Shown here piece by piece: positions 50,880 to 60,330 of a stretch of DNA of 64,000 bases. The position numbers and the translations under genes are program-made. Positions within the stretch are counted from its first letter, which is position 1. Each line of letters opens with the position of its first letter. The stretch covers positions 124,001-188,000 of the forward strand of contig NZ_NGVS01000006.1 in assembly GCF_002777975.1 (NCBI RefSeq), in the 5' to 3' direction. The notes beneath the pieces were generated by a model, which did not search any database, was not told the DNA's origin, and saw only the letters and a list, made by a program, of their open reading frames with translations. This DNA is from Shewanella carassii. GTDB taxonomy: Bacteria; Pseudomonadota; Gammaproteobacteria; Enterobacterales; Shewanellaceae.

Positions 50880-51439
50880 TGCCTGAGCCCAAAACAGATG
50901 TCAGCCTACTTGAGCCGCCTATCGGTATTTCAAGTGTGCGTAATATCCAGGGCTTCAAGGAGGTTATTGACCCCGGGACGATTGATGGTAACAGCCGCTT
51001 GGCGATCATCATGCGCGGTCTGCCGGGCAGCGGCAAATCTTACTGGGTTCGGCAGTTTATCCAGGAACTACCAGCGAGGCTTGCTCAGAATGTCACTGAG
51101 AGAGGCCTGTGCTCAACCGACAGCTTCTTTTACCAAAATAACCGCTACTGCTTCGACATTGCCCGTTTGCCGGAATTTCACCAGCTCAACCTGAGCCGCT
51201 TCATCGAGGCGTTGGCAACCGGTGTGCCAGTGGTTATTTGTGATAATACCAACATGGCACTGTGGGAGTTTGCGGCCTATCAGGTGGCTGCGAGGGCTTT
51301 AGGTTATCGAGTGCATATTCAACAGATTGGTGATGTGCGCAGTAACACACATCAACGTGAATGTGCCAAGCGAAACAAACACGGCGTCAGTCTTAAATCC
51401 ATTCAAAGAATGGCTGGTTTATTTCAACAATTAACATAA
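50879..51439 (+). CDS. P-loop NTPase / polynucleotide-kinase-like protein
   Basis: 186 aa. Walker A GLPGSGKSYWVRQF (around residue 48), STDSFFYQN, and the Walker-B-like VVICDNTNMALWEF, features of AAA_33/zeta-toxin-like kinase folds (for instance the NEDD4BP2/2L group). A conserved Asp after the P-loop and DNTN suggest phosphoryl transfer. The ATG overlaps the cobB stop (TGATG), so translation is coupled to the deacylase; a TTG one codon upstream is also open. Function unknown. Confidence 0.75.
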   Translation: MPEPKTDVSLLEPPIGISSVRNIQGFKEVIDPGTIDGNSRLAIIMRGLPGSGKSYWVRQFIQELPARLAQNVTERGLCSTDSFFYQNNRYCFDIARLPEFHQLNLSRFIEALATGVPVVICDNTNMALWEFAAYQVAARALGYRVHIQQIGDVRSNTHQRECAKRNKHGVSLKSIQRMAGLFQQLT

Positions 51440-51532
51440 CAGATTCTGAAAGCGGTTTTGTTTGTAGTGGCAACTAAGCTAAGACCCTGATAACACATTT
51501 CACCTGTTTATCATTTTGCTGTTTAAGCATAT

Positions 51533-52849
51533 TCAGCCGTGGCTGACGAAGGCGCTGTCATCTTGATTTTGCTCGCTCGTCAGTGCGGCCACTTCCAGCA
51601 TGGCCCGGCTCAGGCAGCTTAGCTCTTCTGCGCTGATACCATAGGGCGGCATGATATAGATGAGTTTGCCAAAGGGACGGATCCACACGCCGCGGGCAAC
51701 AAATTCGGCCTGCAGCGCAGCGGTATTGACCTGTTTGTGCATCTCCAGTACCCCAACGGCGCCAAGTACCCGTACCGCTTTGACTCCCGGCAGTACCGCT
51801 GCCGGTGCCAGTTCCTGTTTAAGCTGAGTTTCAATGGCCTTGACCTGAGCTTGCCACTCACCGCTTGCCAGCAGGGCTAGGCTGGCGCGGGCGGCACTAC
51901 AGGCCAGAGGATTGGCCATAAAGGTCGGCCCATGCATAAATACGCCGGCAGGGGAGCTGTCTATGCCCGCCGCCACTTTATCGCTGCACAGCGTCGCCGC
52001 CAGACTGATATAGCCGCCGGTGAGCGCCTTGCCGACACACATGATGTCCGGCGCTATGTCTGCGTGTTCGCAGGCAAACAGCTTACCGGTGCGGCCAAAA
52101 CCTGTGGCGATTTCATCCAGGATCAGCAGTACATCGTACTTGTCGCACAGGGCTCTTGCCGCCTTGAGATAGTCGGCGCTGTAAAACCACATGCCACCGG
52201 CACCTTGCATTATGGGCTCGAGGATTAGCGCGGCGGTTTGCTTGCCGTGCTCGGCCAGCATGGCTTCGAGTCCGGCGATGTCATCTGCTTTAGCGGTTTC
52301 ACCAAAGGGTGTGCTCGGCGCCGGGGCAAACAGTTGCCGGGCCACATTGTCACCAAACATGGTGTGCATACCGCCCTCCGGGTCGCAGACGCTCATGGCG
52401 GCGAACGTGTCGCCATGGTAGCCCTGCTTGACCGTCATGATGCGGTTTTTCTCTGTCTTGTTTTGCCCTTGCCAGTACTGCAGCGCCATCTTCAGCGCCA
52501 CCTCCACCGCAATGGAACCTGAGTCAGCCAAAAACACCTTGGTCAGCGGTTCCGGGGTGATAGTGATGAGCTGGCGACACAGTTCTATGGCGCTCTCATG
52601 GGTGATCCCTCCGAACATCACATGGCTCAGGCGTTTGAGTTGCTCTTCCATGGCGCTGAGAATTGCCGGGTGGCTGTAACCATGGACGCAGGCCCACCAG
52701 GAGCTGGTGCCGTCGATAAGCTCGCGACCATCCTCCAGCGTCAGGCGTACGCCTTCGGCGGCTTTAACCCCATAAACGGGTAGGGTGTGGCTCATGGAAG
52801 TGTAGGGATGCCAGATATGCTGACGGTCAAAACAATAATCTATGCTCAT
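51533..52849 (-). CDS. bioA: Adenosylmethionine-8-amino-7-oxononanoate aminotransferase BioA
   Basis: 438 aa PLP enzyme of biotin synthesis; uses SAM as amino donor to make DAPA from [14 protein letters not shown] start, [26 protein letters not shown] (PLP Asp), and the PLP-lysine region [17 protein letters not shown]. Divergent from bioBFCD. The start at 52849 lacks a clear RBS. Confidence 0.97.
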   Translation of the reverse strand: MSIDYCFDRQHIWHPYTSMSHTLPVYGVKAAEGVRLTLEDGRELIDGTSSWWACVHGYSHPAILSAMEEQLKRLSHVMFGGITHESAIELCRQLITITPEPLTKVFLADSGSIAVEVALKMALQYWQGQNKTEKNRIMTVKQGYHGDTFAAMSVCDPEGGMHTMFGDNVARQLFAPAPSTPFGETAKADDIAGLEAMLAEHGKQTAALILEPIMQGAGGMWFYSADYLKAARALCDKYDVLLILDEIATGFGRTGKLFACEHADIAPDIMCVGKALTGGYISLAATLCSDKVAAGIDSSPAGVFMHGPTFMANPLACSAARASLALLASGEWQAQVKAIETQLKQELAPAAVLPGVKAVRVLGAVGVLEMHKQVNTAALQAEFVARGVWIRPFGKLIYIMPPYGISAEELSCLSRAMLEVAALTSEQNQDDSAFVSHG

Positions 52850-53023
52850 ATATTAACCAAAGGTAAACCTGTGCAACTGGTTGGCGTTGACAGTGAGGGC
52901 GTCGCGGGTATGCTAACGAAAATAATTCAGGCCTTCAAGCAGCCAGCTGAACCCGGATCCCGATGGATTAATCGGCAAAATCGGCTTCAGCAACAAATAG
53001 ATCAGACTCAGGTAACACAGAAT

Positions 53024-54088
53024 ATGTCCAATACAGAGCTGCGCCATGACTGGCGCCGTGAAGAGGTTGAAGCCCTCTTTGCCCTGCCGATGAATGATTT
53101 GTTGTTTCGTGCCCACAGCGTGCACAGAACCCATTTCAATCCCAATGAAGTTCAGGTCAGCCGTCTGTTGTCAATTAAGACGGGTGCCTGTCCGGAAGAC
53201 TGCAAATATTGCCCCCAGAGCGCCCGCTACGACACAGGATTGGAAAAAGAGCGTCTGCTGGAGATGGAAAAGGTACTGACAGAGGCCAGAAGTGCCAAGG
53301 CCGCCGGTGCGACCCGCTTCTGCATGGGAGCCGCCTGGCGTAACCCGCATGAACGCGATATGCCTTATCTCAAGCAGATGGTGCAGGAGGTTAAATCCCT
53401 GGGAATGGAAACCTGTATGACTCTGGGTATGCTCAGCGAAAACCAGGCCAACGAGCTGGCCGAAGCCGGGCTGGATTACTACAACCATAACCTGGATACC
53501 TCGCCGGAATACTATGGTGACATCATCACCACCCGCACCTATCAGCAGCGGTTGGACACCCTGGCCAATGTGCGCGCCGCCGGTATGAAGGTGTGCTCCG
53601 GCGGGATTGTCGGCATGGGCGAGCAGGCCACCGACAGGGCGGGTTTGCTGCAACAGTTGGCTAATCTTGAGCAACATCCCGACTCTGTGCCTATCAATAT
53701 GTTGGTCAAGGTGGCCGGTACGCCGCTGGACAGCCTGGACGACCTGGATCCACTGGAGTTTGTGCGCACCATAGCCGTGGCCAGAATCATGATGCCTTTG
53801 TCGCGGGTTCGCTTGTCGGCCGGGCGTGAAAATATGACAGATGAGCTGCAGGCCATGTGTTTCTTTGCCGGCGCCAACTCGATTTTCTATGGGTGCAAGT
53901 TGTTGACCACCGCCAACCCGGAAGAAAATGACGATATGAGCCTGTTCCGCCGTCTGGGATTGACCCCGGAGCAAGGCAAGGCCGCCACGGTCGAGGAAGA
54001 GGGCGCCGAAATAGCCCGCGTCGCGGCCAAGGCAGAGGCTATCAATAACAAGGCTCAGGGACAGTTTTACGACGCCGGAGCCCTGTAA
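53024..54088 (+). CDS. bioB: Biotin synthase BioB
   Basis: 354 aa radical-SAM enzyme inserting sulfur into dethiobiotin. Radical SAM motif [14 protein letters not shown] (CxxxCxxC), [32 protein letters not shown]; conserved Cys and Arg for the [2Fe-2S] cluster ([19 protein letters not shown]). ATG 53024 is the family start; the frame is open far upstream into bioA but without homology. First gene of bioBFCD. Confidence 0.97.
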   Translation: MSNTELRHDWRREEVEALFALPMNDLLFRAHSVHRTHFNPNEVQVSRLLSIKTGACPEDCKYCPQSARYDTGLEKERLLEMEKVLTEARSAKAAGATRFCMGAAWRNPHERDMPYLKQMVQEVKSLGMETCMTLGMLSENQANELAEAGLDYYNHNLDTSPEYYGDIITTRTYQQRLDTLANVRAAGMKVCSGGIVGMGEQATDRAGLLQQLANLEQHPDSVPINMLVKVAGTPLDSLDDLDPLEFVRTIAVARIMMPLSRVRLSAGRENMTDELQAMCFFAGANSIFYGCKLLTTANPEENDDMSLFRRLGLTPEQGKAATVEEEGAEIARVAAKAEAINNKAQGQFYDAGAL

Positions 54089-54089
54089 C

Positions 54090-55229
54090 TTGACCTCATT
54101 GCTGGACAAAATGGCCCGCCGCCGTGAAGAGCTTGCGCGCGGCGGCTTGCTCAGGCAAAGACGCTGCTTCGCCGCAGCGTCCGGCCGTGAGCGACTATTG
54201 CATCCTGTTGCCCAAGCCACAGGCAAACCATTGCTGGATTTTGCCGCCAATGATTATCTGGGCCTAGCCCGTCATCCCAAGGTCATCTCTGCGCTTGCCA
54301 AGGGGGCAACTCTCTATGGCTGCGGCAGCGGCGCTTCACCTCTGGTTTCAGGTTACAGCGAGGCGCATCTCAAGCTCGAACAAGGTCTGTGCCGGGCACT
54401 CGGTGCAGAAGCGGCGTTACTGTTCAGCTGTGGTTTTGCCGCCAACACTGCGCTGATGAAAACCCTGTTTAGCGCCGAAGATACAGTGATTGCCGACAAA
54501 TTGGTGCATGCCTCCATGATAGATGGCCTGCGCGACTCAAAGGCCAAAATACGGCGTTTTGCCCATAACGATATGGCGGCCGCCACAGCGCTTTTGGCCC
54601 GGCATCCCGGCAGCGCAGTGCTCACCGAAACCGTGTTCAGCATGGATGGCGACAGGGCGCCGCTCGGTAAATTGAGTCACTTGTGCCAAGCGCATGGCAG
54701 CCCGCTTATTCTCGATGATGCCCACGGTTTCGCTCTATTTGAGTCTTCACCCTTGCCGGTATTTGCCCGCTTGGTGACCTTTGGCAAGGCGCTCGGTGGT
54801 CAGGGCGCGGCGATTGTGGGCTCGCAGGAATTGATAGACTATCTGGTGGCCAATGCCCGTGAATACATTTATTCCACCGCGCTGTCACCGGCCTGCTGTA
54901 TGGGCGTGCTCGAGGCTCTGGAGCTGATCCAGCAAGAGCCTTTGCTCGAGCGCCTCAACGCCAATATCGCTTTGTTTCGCCGCAGCTGCCAAGCGGCGGG
55001 GATCTCCTTGATGCCATCTGAGTCGCCAATTCAACCTCTGTTGGTGGGTGAGAGTGGCAAGTGTATGGCGCTGGCGGCAAGGCTTTTGGAACGCGGTTTC
55101 CTGGTGGGGGCGATTCGGCCACCCACAGTCCCCCAAGGCAGTGCCAGACTGCGTATTACCCTGAGCGCCGAGCACAGGGAGCAGGATATACTGGCCTTGG
55201 CCTCGACACTGGCGGAGCTGATGGCATGA
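54090..55229 (+). CDS. bioF: 8-amino-7-oxononanoate synthase BioF
   Basis: 379 aa PLP enzyme condensing pimeloyl-ACP and alanine to KAPA. FAANDYLGLARHPKV, GCGSGASPLVSGYSEAH, LDDAHGFALF (PLP Asp/His), TFGKALGGQGA (PLP Lys). It appears to start with TTG at 54090, one base after the bioB stop, with GGAG placed correctly; ATG 54111 would remove 7 residues. ATGA overlap with bioC. Confidence 0.95.
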   Translation: MTSLLDKMARRREELARGGLLRQRRCFAAASGRERLLHPVAQATGKPLLDFAANDYLGLARHPKVISALAKGATLYGCGSGASPLVSGYSEAHLKLEQGLCRALGAEAALLFSCGFAANTALMKTLFSAEDTVIADKLVHASMIDGLRDSKAKIRRFAHNDMAAATALLARHPGSAVLTETVFSMDGDRAPLGKLSHLCQAHGSPLILDDAHGFALFESSPLPVFARLVTFGKALGGQGAAIVGSQELIDYLVANAREYIYSTALSPACCMGVLEALELIQQEPLLERLNANIALFRRSCQAAGISLMPSESPIQPLLVGESGKCMALAARLLERGFLVGAIRPPTVPQGSARLRITLSAEHREQDILALASTLAELMA

Positions 55230-56017
55230 GCAACATCAGTCACGAACCTCTGGCCAGTCACACAGGCCTGGTGCAATCCGTGCCGCTAGGGGATGTCGCC
55301 GGGCGTTTTTCCAAGGCGGCAAGCGCTTATGAACGCCACAATAAGGTGCAGCGTCTGACGGCCGAAGCCTTACTTGACTGGGACGATTGCCCACACTCAG
55401 GACAACTGCTGGATATAGGTGCAGGTCCGGGCACGGCTTTTGCCACGCTCAGGCCCCAAAGCGTGACCGCCCTGGATATCGCCAGCGGAATGCTCAAGCA
55501 GCTGAAGGGAAACTTCCCCGATTATCAGGCTGTTTGTGGCGATGCCGAGCAGCTTCCCTTTGGCGACAATAGTTTCGATGCGGTTTATTCCAATCTGGCG
55601 CTGCAGTGGTGCGGCGATATTCCGGCCGCCTTGGCAGAGATTTTTCGGGTCATGCGCCCGGGCGGTTCGGTACGCCTTGCCATAGTGGCCCTGGGCAGTT
55701 TGCCCGAATTACAGACGTTGGGGCTGCGAGTCAAGGCGTTTGCAGCCGAGGATATGTTGGAGCAAGCGCTGGGCCAGCATCCCTGGCAGAGCTTGCACAC
55801 GCAAAGCCATATCTTTCAGTGCCATTTCGCCAATCTCAGGGAATTGCTTTACTCCATCAAGGGGGTCGGCGCTTCAGTCGGCGCCGACAAAAACTCAGGT
55901 GCCGGGCTCAAGGGAAAGGGTTTTTGGCATACACTTAACGGGCAGGCCGAGGTCCTTAGAACGGACAAGGGAATGCCGCTGACATACAGGATAGTAATGG
56001 TTCAGGCCCAAAAATAA
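55226..56017 (+). CDS. bioC: Malonyl-ACP O-methyltransferase BioC
   Basis: 263 aa SAM-dependent enzyme that starts pimelate synthesis by methylating malonyl-ACP. VAGRFSKAASAYERHNKVQ is the typical BioC start; motif I LLDIGAGPGTAF; ALDIASGML; CGDAEQLPFGDNSFDAVYSN (post-I). The start ATG 55226 overlaps the bioF stop. The demethylating partner BioH is not in this window. Confidence 0.95.
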   Translation: MSNISHEPLASHTGLVQSVPLGDVAGRFSKAASAYERHNKVQRLTAEALLDWDDCPHSGQLLDIGAGPGTAFATLRPQSVTALDIASGMLKQLKGNFPDYQAVCGDAEQLPFGDNSFDAVYSNLALQWCGDIPAALAEIFRVMRPGGSVRLAIVALGSLPELQTLGLRVKAFAAEDMLEQALGQHPWQSLHTQSHIFQCHFANLRELLYSIKGVGASVGADKNSGAGLKGKGFWHTLNGQAEVLRTDKGMPLTYRIVMVQAQK

Positions 56018-56051
56018 CCATTGATGTTTAGGCTGTAGGGGTAGTTCAGCG

Positions 56052-56744
56052 ATGATTTTTTTTGTAACAGGTACAGATACCGACAGTGGCAAGACTCAGG
56101 TCGGAGCTGCGCTGCTGCATAAGGCACGAGTCGAGCATGGCTTGAAAACCTTGGGGGTCAAACCCCTGGCCTCGGGTTGCCACAACACCCCATACGGGCT
56201 GAGAAACCCGGACGCCCTGGCCCTGATGGATGAGTCCACTCTGAAACTGCAATACGACAAGGTGAATCCTTTCAGTTTTGAGCCGGCGATTGCCCCTCAT
56301 ATTGCTGCCGCTGATCTCGGCCTGGATATCAGCCCTGAGGCGGTACTAGCAGCGCTGGATTTCACCCAGTATGCCATGGCCGATTTCTGCCTGATAGAAG
56401 GGGCCGGTGGTTGGCGTTTGCCTTTGGGGGAGGGGCGTTTCTTATCGGAAGCGGTGCAGGGACTGGCTCTGCCCGTGATTCTGGTGGTGGGAATGAAGCT
56501 TGGCTGTCTTAATCATGCCGTATTGACCCAGGAAGTGATCCGCGCTGATGGGCTTGAAATCGCCGGTTGGGTGGCCAACCGCGCCGAAGCCGATATGAGC
56601 CGCTTCGATGAAAACCTGGCCAGTCTTAAAGACTTGATGCAGGCACCGCTATTGGGAGTGGTGCCGCATCTGGCTCATCCCAGTGCCGAGGCCATGTCTC
56701 AGCACCTGGATTTGAGCCCTTTGCTGGCTAAAGCGCATGGTTGA
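56052..56744 (+). CDS. bioD: Dethiobiotin synthetase BioD
   Basis: 230 aa P-loop ligase closing the ureido ring: FFVTGTDTDSGKTQVGAAL, VKPLASGC, LIEGAGGWRLPL, NRAEAD. Last gene of bioBFCD, 34 bp after bioC. A weak hairpin (56768-56781) with later T-run is a possible terminator. Confidence 0.97.
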   Translation: MIFFVTGTDTDSGKTQVGAALLHKARVEHGLKTLGVKPLASGCHNTPYGLRNPDALALMDESTLKLQYDKVNPFSFEPAIAPHIAAADLGLDISPEAVLAALDFTQYAMADFCLIEGAGGWRLPLGEGRFLSEAVQGLALPVILVVGMKLGCLNHAVLTQEVIRADGLEIAGWVANRAEADMSRFDENLASLKDLMQAPLLGVVPHLAHPSAEAMSQHLDLSPLLAKAHG

Positions 56745-56790
56745 GCCCTGGAGTTAACAAGCAGCAAGGCCCCGTAGGGCCAAGTGTTTT

Positions 56791-57501
56791 TTAGCTCAAA
56801 AGATTGGAAAGATCACTGCCTACAGGCACGGGGATCTCCTGCTCTACACCGCTGAACAGATAAGCTTCCTTATCTCCCAAAAGACTCAGTTTATTGTCCT
56901 GCAGCAACAGGGCGCTGCCTTCCTGGATAGCCAGCACCGGCGTCTTGGGATCAACACTGGTAAACTCAAGCAAACGCTGGGCCCGGGTTTCACCATTATG
57001 CCCCGGCGCCTTGTAGTTGCTGTAATGCGGATTGATCTGCAGTGGCAGCAGGCCAAGGGCACTGAATGATGGCGGCTCTATAATAGGCATATCATTGGTG
57101 GTACGTATGCTGAGGCCGGCAATATTTGAACCGGCACTCCAGCCGATATAGGGTTTGCCGGCGGCGACTTCCTCTTTGATCAGATGCAGCAGATCGTAGC
57201 GGTACAACTCATGCAATAGGTGGAAGGTATTGCCACCACCAACCAGAATGCCGTCAGCATCGCGAATAGCCTGCTTGGGGTCGCCATGTTGATGGATAGA
57301 GGAGATATCCAGTCTCAATGGCGCCAGGCCATTAACCACGGCTTCCAGATAGTTGTCATAGCTCATGCTGACACCGGCGTAAGGGATAAATATCCACTTG
57401 CGGGCCTTTTCTGTCATGGGTTCAATATAGGGCAGGGCATGTTCCAGGTAGGGGGTGTCGCCAGCGCGGGAGCTGCTGAGCAGCAGGGCATTTATCGTCA
57501 T
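56791..57501 (-). CDS. pepE: Alpha-aspartyl dipeptidase PepE
   Basis: 236 aa peptidase of family S51, splitting N-terminal aspartyl dipeptides. Nucleophile Ser in [33 protein letters not shown], and a His/Glu region in [17 protein letters not shown]. Single gene, convergent with bioD. Start at 57501 with AAGGACA upstream. Confidence 0.95.
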   Translation of the reverse strand: MTINALLLSSSRAGDTPYLEHALPYIEPMTEKARKWIFIPYAGVSMSYDNYLEAVVNGLAPLRLDISSIHQHGDPKQAIRDADGILVGGGNTFHLLHELYRYDLLHLIKEEVAAGKPYIGWSAGSNIAGLSIRTTNDMPIIEPPSFSALGLLPLQINPHYSNYKAPGHNGETRAQRLLEFTSVDPKTPVLAIQEGSALLLQDNKLSLLGDKEAYLFSGVEQEIPVPVGSDLSNLLS

Positions 57502-57715
57502 AATCGTCGCTGTCCTTCAGATTTGTTTGCGTTGTTTGATGGTAACAAAAAGCCTTTGCACTCAACAATCGTGACCGACTTTTTTCACCGTCTTAAAAAG
57601 CCGCACTTGGGATGTTGATTAAGTTTAATTTAATCAACGCTGCCTAGACTGCTGCTTCCTCTGCGTCGGGAGAGGCTGAGTGGGGAAAACTAAACAATAA
57701 TTTATTTTTTTCCCC

Positions 57716-57743
57716 TTGAATTCCTGCAAAGCAGACATATTAT
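57716..57743 (+). promoter_or_regulatory. Sigma70-like promoter of htpX
   Basis: TTGAAT (57716-57721), 16-bp spacer, TATTAT (57738-57743). It gives a transcript start near 57750, about 43 bp before the htpX ATG. A sigma32 signature (CTTGAA then CCCCAT) is not clear, although htpX is heat-shock controlled in E. coli. Confidence 0.6.
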
Positions 57744-57792
57744 GTCTGCAATGACGCAATTCCGGTACAGAAGGTACCTTACAGGAGCTGAT

Positions 57793-58659
57793 ATGAAGCG
57801 TGTATTTCTACTGATTTTGACTAACCTTGCCATTTTGCTGGTGGCATCGATCGTCATGTCTATTTTGGGTGTCAATACTAAGACCATGGGTGGTCTGCTG
57901 GTGTTTGCGGCGATCTTCGGTTTCGGTGGCGCCTTTATCAGCTTGGCGATTTCCAAGTGGATGGCCAAGAAGACCATGGGCTGTGAAGTGATCACTGAGC
58001 CCCGTGACAACACAGAGCGTTGGTTGCTCGATACCGTCGCCCGTCAGGCACAGCAGGCCGGGATTAAGATGCCGGAAGTGGCTATCTACCAGTCGCCTGA
58101 GCTGAACGCCTTTGCTACTGGCCCAAGCAAAAACAACTCTCTGGTGGCAGTGAGTACCGGCCTGCTTTACGGCATGAGTGCCGATGAAGTCGAAGCCGTA
58201 CTGGCGCACGAAGTTAGCCACGTGGCCAACGGTGACATGGTGACTCTGACCCTGATCCAAGGCGTGGTAAACACCTTTGTTATCTTCGCCGCCCGCGTGG
58301 TTGCCGGTATCGTCAACAACTTTGTCGCCAGCAACGATGAAGAAGGTGAAGGCCTGGGCACTATCGCCTATATGGCGGTGGTATTTGTGCTGGATATGCT
58401 GTTCGGTATTCTGGCCTCCATGGTGGTGGCATACTTCTCCCGCATTCGTGAGTTCCGCGCCGATGAAGGTGCTGCTCGCCTTGCCGGTAAGAATAAGATG
58501 ATTGCGGCCCTTGAACGTCTGCGTACTGGCCCGGAAACCGGTGCCATGCCAGCCAATATGTCGGCCTTCGGTATCAACGGCAAGCGTTCAATGACCGAAC
58601 TCTTTATGAGTCATCCACCGCTAGAAAAGCGTATTGAAGCGTTGAGAAACCGCGGATAA
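57793..58659 (+). CDS. htpX: Membrane zinc protease HtpX
   Basis: 288 aa M48 protease for quality control of inner-membrane proteins. Two N-terminal TMs ([37 protein letters not shown]), cytoplasmic zinc site [13 protein letters not shown] (HExxH), two further TMs (around 155-210), and the third ligand region [15 protein letters not shown]. Start ATG 57793 with AGGAG; 17 open codons upstream are not family-like. Terminator follows. Confidence 0.97.
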   Translation: MKRVFLLILTNLAILLVASIVMSILGVNTKTMGGLLVFAAIFGFGGAFISLAISKWMAKKTMGCEVITEPRDNTERWLLDTVARQAQQAGIKMPEVAIYQSPELNAFATGPSKNNSLVAVSTGLLYGMSADEVEAVLAHEVSHVANGDMVTLTLIQGVVNTFVIFAARVVAGIVNNFVASNDEEGEGLGTIAYMAVVFVLDMLFGILASMVVAYFSRIREFRADEGAARLAGKNKMIAALERLRTGPETGAMPANMSAFGINGKRSMTELFMSHPPLEKRIEALRNRG

Positions 58660-58678
58660 TTCAACGATACTTTCTCTC

Positions 58679-58704
58679 AAGGAGGCCTATTGGCCTCCTT
58701 TTTT
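58679..58704 (+). terminator. Terminator of htpX
   Basis: Nine-bp stem aaggaggcc/ggcctcctt (58679-58687 with 58692-58700), loop tatt, followed by T. Confidence 0.92.
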
Positions 58705-58741
58705 ATGCTGTTGAAACGCTTATTAATACAGAAGTCACTAG

Positions 58742-58756
58742 GTAAATTAAATGTAA
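58742..58756 (+). promoter_or_regulatory. ArcA-box-like motif upstream of cctA
   Basis: GTAAATTAAATGTAA matches the E. coli ArcA-P consensus GTTAATTAAATGTTA at 13 of 15 bases. It lies about 220 bp upstream of cctA in the 303-bp htpX-cctA spacer. Inference from motif only. Confidence 0.45.
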
Positions 58757-58841
58757 AATTCCGTAATTAACCGATGGTTACATGATTCAGCGCACATTTT
58801 GCTTTTGCGCAAGTTGCTAAAGTGGCGCCGACTTAAATTAG

Positions 58842-58857
58842 TTTGCCAATTGGCAAA
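58842..58857. promoter_or_regulatory. 16-bp perfect palindrome upstream of cctA
   Basis: TTTGCCAATTGGCAAA, a perfect inverted repeat with no loop, about 105 bp before the cctA start. The shape is that of a dimeric regulator site; I cannot name the regulator. Confidence 0.45.
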
Positions 58858-58962
58858 AGCTTGACTAAGTTAATCCAAGTCGTGCTATTTGTTGATAGAG
58901 AGACGAAAGTCATACCTGACATAAGAACTTTCGCTCGACTGTCATTATCGGAGGATATTATT

Positions 58963-59310
58963 GTGAGCAAGAAACTATTGAGTGTGTTGTTCGGTGCTGG
59001 TCTGGCCGCACTGGCCCTGTCACCATCTGCTTTTGCAGAAGATCAAAAGCTGTCTGATTTCCACGCGGATATGGGCGGCTGTGAAAGCTGTCACGCCGAT
59101 GGTTCTCCTTCTGCTGACGGCGCCTATGAATTTGAACAGTGTCAAAGCTGCCATGGTTCGTTGGCAGAAATGGACGCAGTGCACAAGCCTCACGATGGCG
59201 CACTGGTATGTGCCGATTGTCATGCCCCTCACGATATGAATGTCGGTCAGAAGCCTACCTGCGATAGCTGCCACGATGATGGCCGTACTTCGGAAAGTGC
59301 TCTGAAGTAA
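58963..59310 (+). CDS. cctA: Small tetraheme cytochrome c CctA (STC)
   Basis: 115 aa periplasmic electron carrier of Shewanella. It shuttles electrons from the inner-membrane quinol oxidase CymA to outer-membrane metal reductases and periplasmic reductases. Signal peptide 1-25 (cleavage after AFA), mature about 90 aa. Four heme-binding CXXCH motifs: residues 40-44, 60-64, 83-87 and 100-104, plus further His (HKPH, APHD) able to give bis-His ligation. GTG start with GGAGG 8 bp upstream. Monocistronic, with a terminator after it. Confidence 0.97.
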   Translation: MSKKLLSVLFGAGLAALALSPSAFAEDQKLSDFHADMGGCESCHADGSPSADGAYEFEQCQSCHGSLAEMDAVHKPHDGALVCADCHAPHDMNVGQKPTCDSCHDDGRTSESALK

Positions 59311-59330
59311 GCCCGTATCGCTCGAATGAC

Positions 59331-59357
59331 AACGCCGGCTTAATGCCGGCGTTATTG
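59331..59357. terminator. Terminator of cctA
   Basis: Nine-bp stem aacgccggc/gccggcgtt (59331-59339 with 59345-59353), loop ttaat, followed by a moderate T-rich stretch. Confidence 0.75.
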
Positions 59358-59405
59358 TTTCTGGCTTGTGCTGATCTCTGGTTCAGCATGGGCCGATATC
59401 TTAAT

Positions 59406-60146
59406 CTAGTCTTTATCCACCGGCGTTGTTGGCAGATATTTATTGCCGGAAAACATAGCCGAAATGATACCGGGCTGACGCTTACGCTCGGCGTGGATCA
59501 CCGCTGCTATGTGCAGCAATACCAACAGAAGCAACAGATATACGCTGTAGACATGGACTTTTCCTGCCAAGCCCTTGGCACCTTTAATCGCTGCAGCCTT
59601 GTCTGGATTAACGCCTGTGTCATCATAGGGTTTGAGGTTGGTAGGTTCGACACCATCGGCGGCGATATATTCCTGAACCATGCCGCCCAGCGGTGGATAG
59701 TAGATGTCAGTACCGGCTCGCACCAAACCTGTCACCATGATCAGGGTCAGCAGACCAAACAAAGCGATGACCGCCAGTTTTCCCGCCGGATTATGACCGA
59801 GATATTGTGGGTTTTCGCCTTTCTTGAGAGCCGCGCGATAGCTTGCCAATTCCCCTTTTTTCGGGAGCAGTGTGCCAAGACGCGCCTTAATGGGACCGAA
59901 TAATCCCCACAGTAATCTGAATGCCAGGTTGATGGCAAAGACATAACCTATCCAGACATGCAGTGTTTTCAAGCCGATTTTGGCGTCGAGGCCGCTGATC
60001 CCCAAATTGGATTTGAACATCATTACTCCGCCGATGATTGTCATCATTAGTACTAACACCAGGTTTACCCAGTGAAAAAGGCGAGTGGGAAGATCCCAGG
60101 CCTGATAGCGAGACAGGCGCACTTCGCCCGCAGTATTGGTTTCCAT
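59406..60146 (-). CDS. Cytochrome b561-type membrane protein
   Basis: 246 aa, four TM segments (around 25-45, 65-85, 120-140, 193-213) with conserved His: LPTRLFHWVNLVLV, LKTLHVWIGYVFAINLAFRLLWG, and GKVHVYSVYLLLLLVLLHIAAVIHAE. This is the PF01292 fold shared by cytochrome b561 and the b subunits of Ni-Fe hydrogenase and formate dehydrogenase. It binds heme b and probably exchanges electrons between quinones and periplasmic cytochromes. Its neighbour cctA is a plausible partner (inference). No catalytic subunit is adjacent. Confidence 0.88.
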   Translation of the reverse strand: METNTAGEVRLSRYQAWDLPTRLFHWVNLVLVLMMTIIGGVMMFKSNLGISGLDAKIGLKTLHVWIGYVFAINLAFRLLWGLFGPIKARLGTLLPKKGELASYRAALKKGENPQYLGHNPAGKLAVIALFGLLTLIMVTGLVRAGTDIYYPPLGGMVQEYIAADGVEPTNLKPYDDTGVNPDKAAAIKGAKGLAGKVHVYSVYLLLLLVLLHIAAVIHAERKRQPGIISAMFSGNKYLPTTPVDKD

Positions 60147-60283
60147 ATTTGATCCCCCAGATCTGTTTTACCCCTTTATGTTAATGCCTGTGGCGGCGCT
60201 TGTTCAGTTAACTCTTATTCATTTTGAGTGTGAAACTGGGGGCTGTGCTGCTATTTCAAGTAATCACTGATTTTGATACATAG

Positions 60284-60298
60284 GTTAATTTAATGTAA
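60284..60298 (+). promoter_or_regulatory. ArcA-box-like motif between the cytochrome b and LuxR genes
   Basis: GTTAATTTAATGTAA matches the ArcA-P consensus GTTAATTAAATGTTA at 13 of 15. It lies in the 184-bp divergent promoter region between cytochrome b (-) and the LuxR-type gene (+), 33 bp before the latter's ATG. Confidence 0.5.
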
Positions 60299-60330
60299 AT
60301 TTCGTTTGTGTGATCAATCGAGGGCCGCCT

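Noticed and set aside
52850..53023. BirA operator between bioA and bioB
   Set aside because: TTAACC, TAAACC and GGTT half-sites occur around 52853-52882, but none has the correct spacing for the known TTGTAAACC/GGTTTACAA pair. I could not support an operator.
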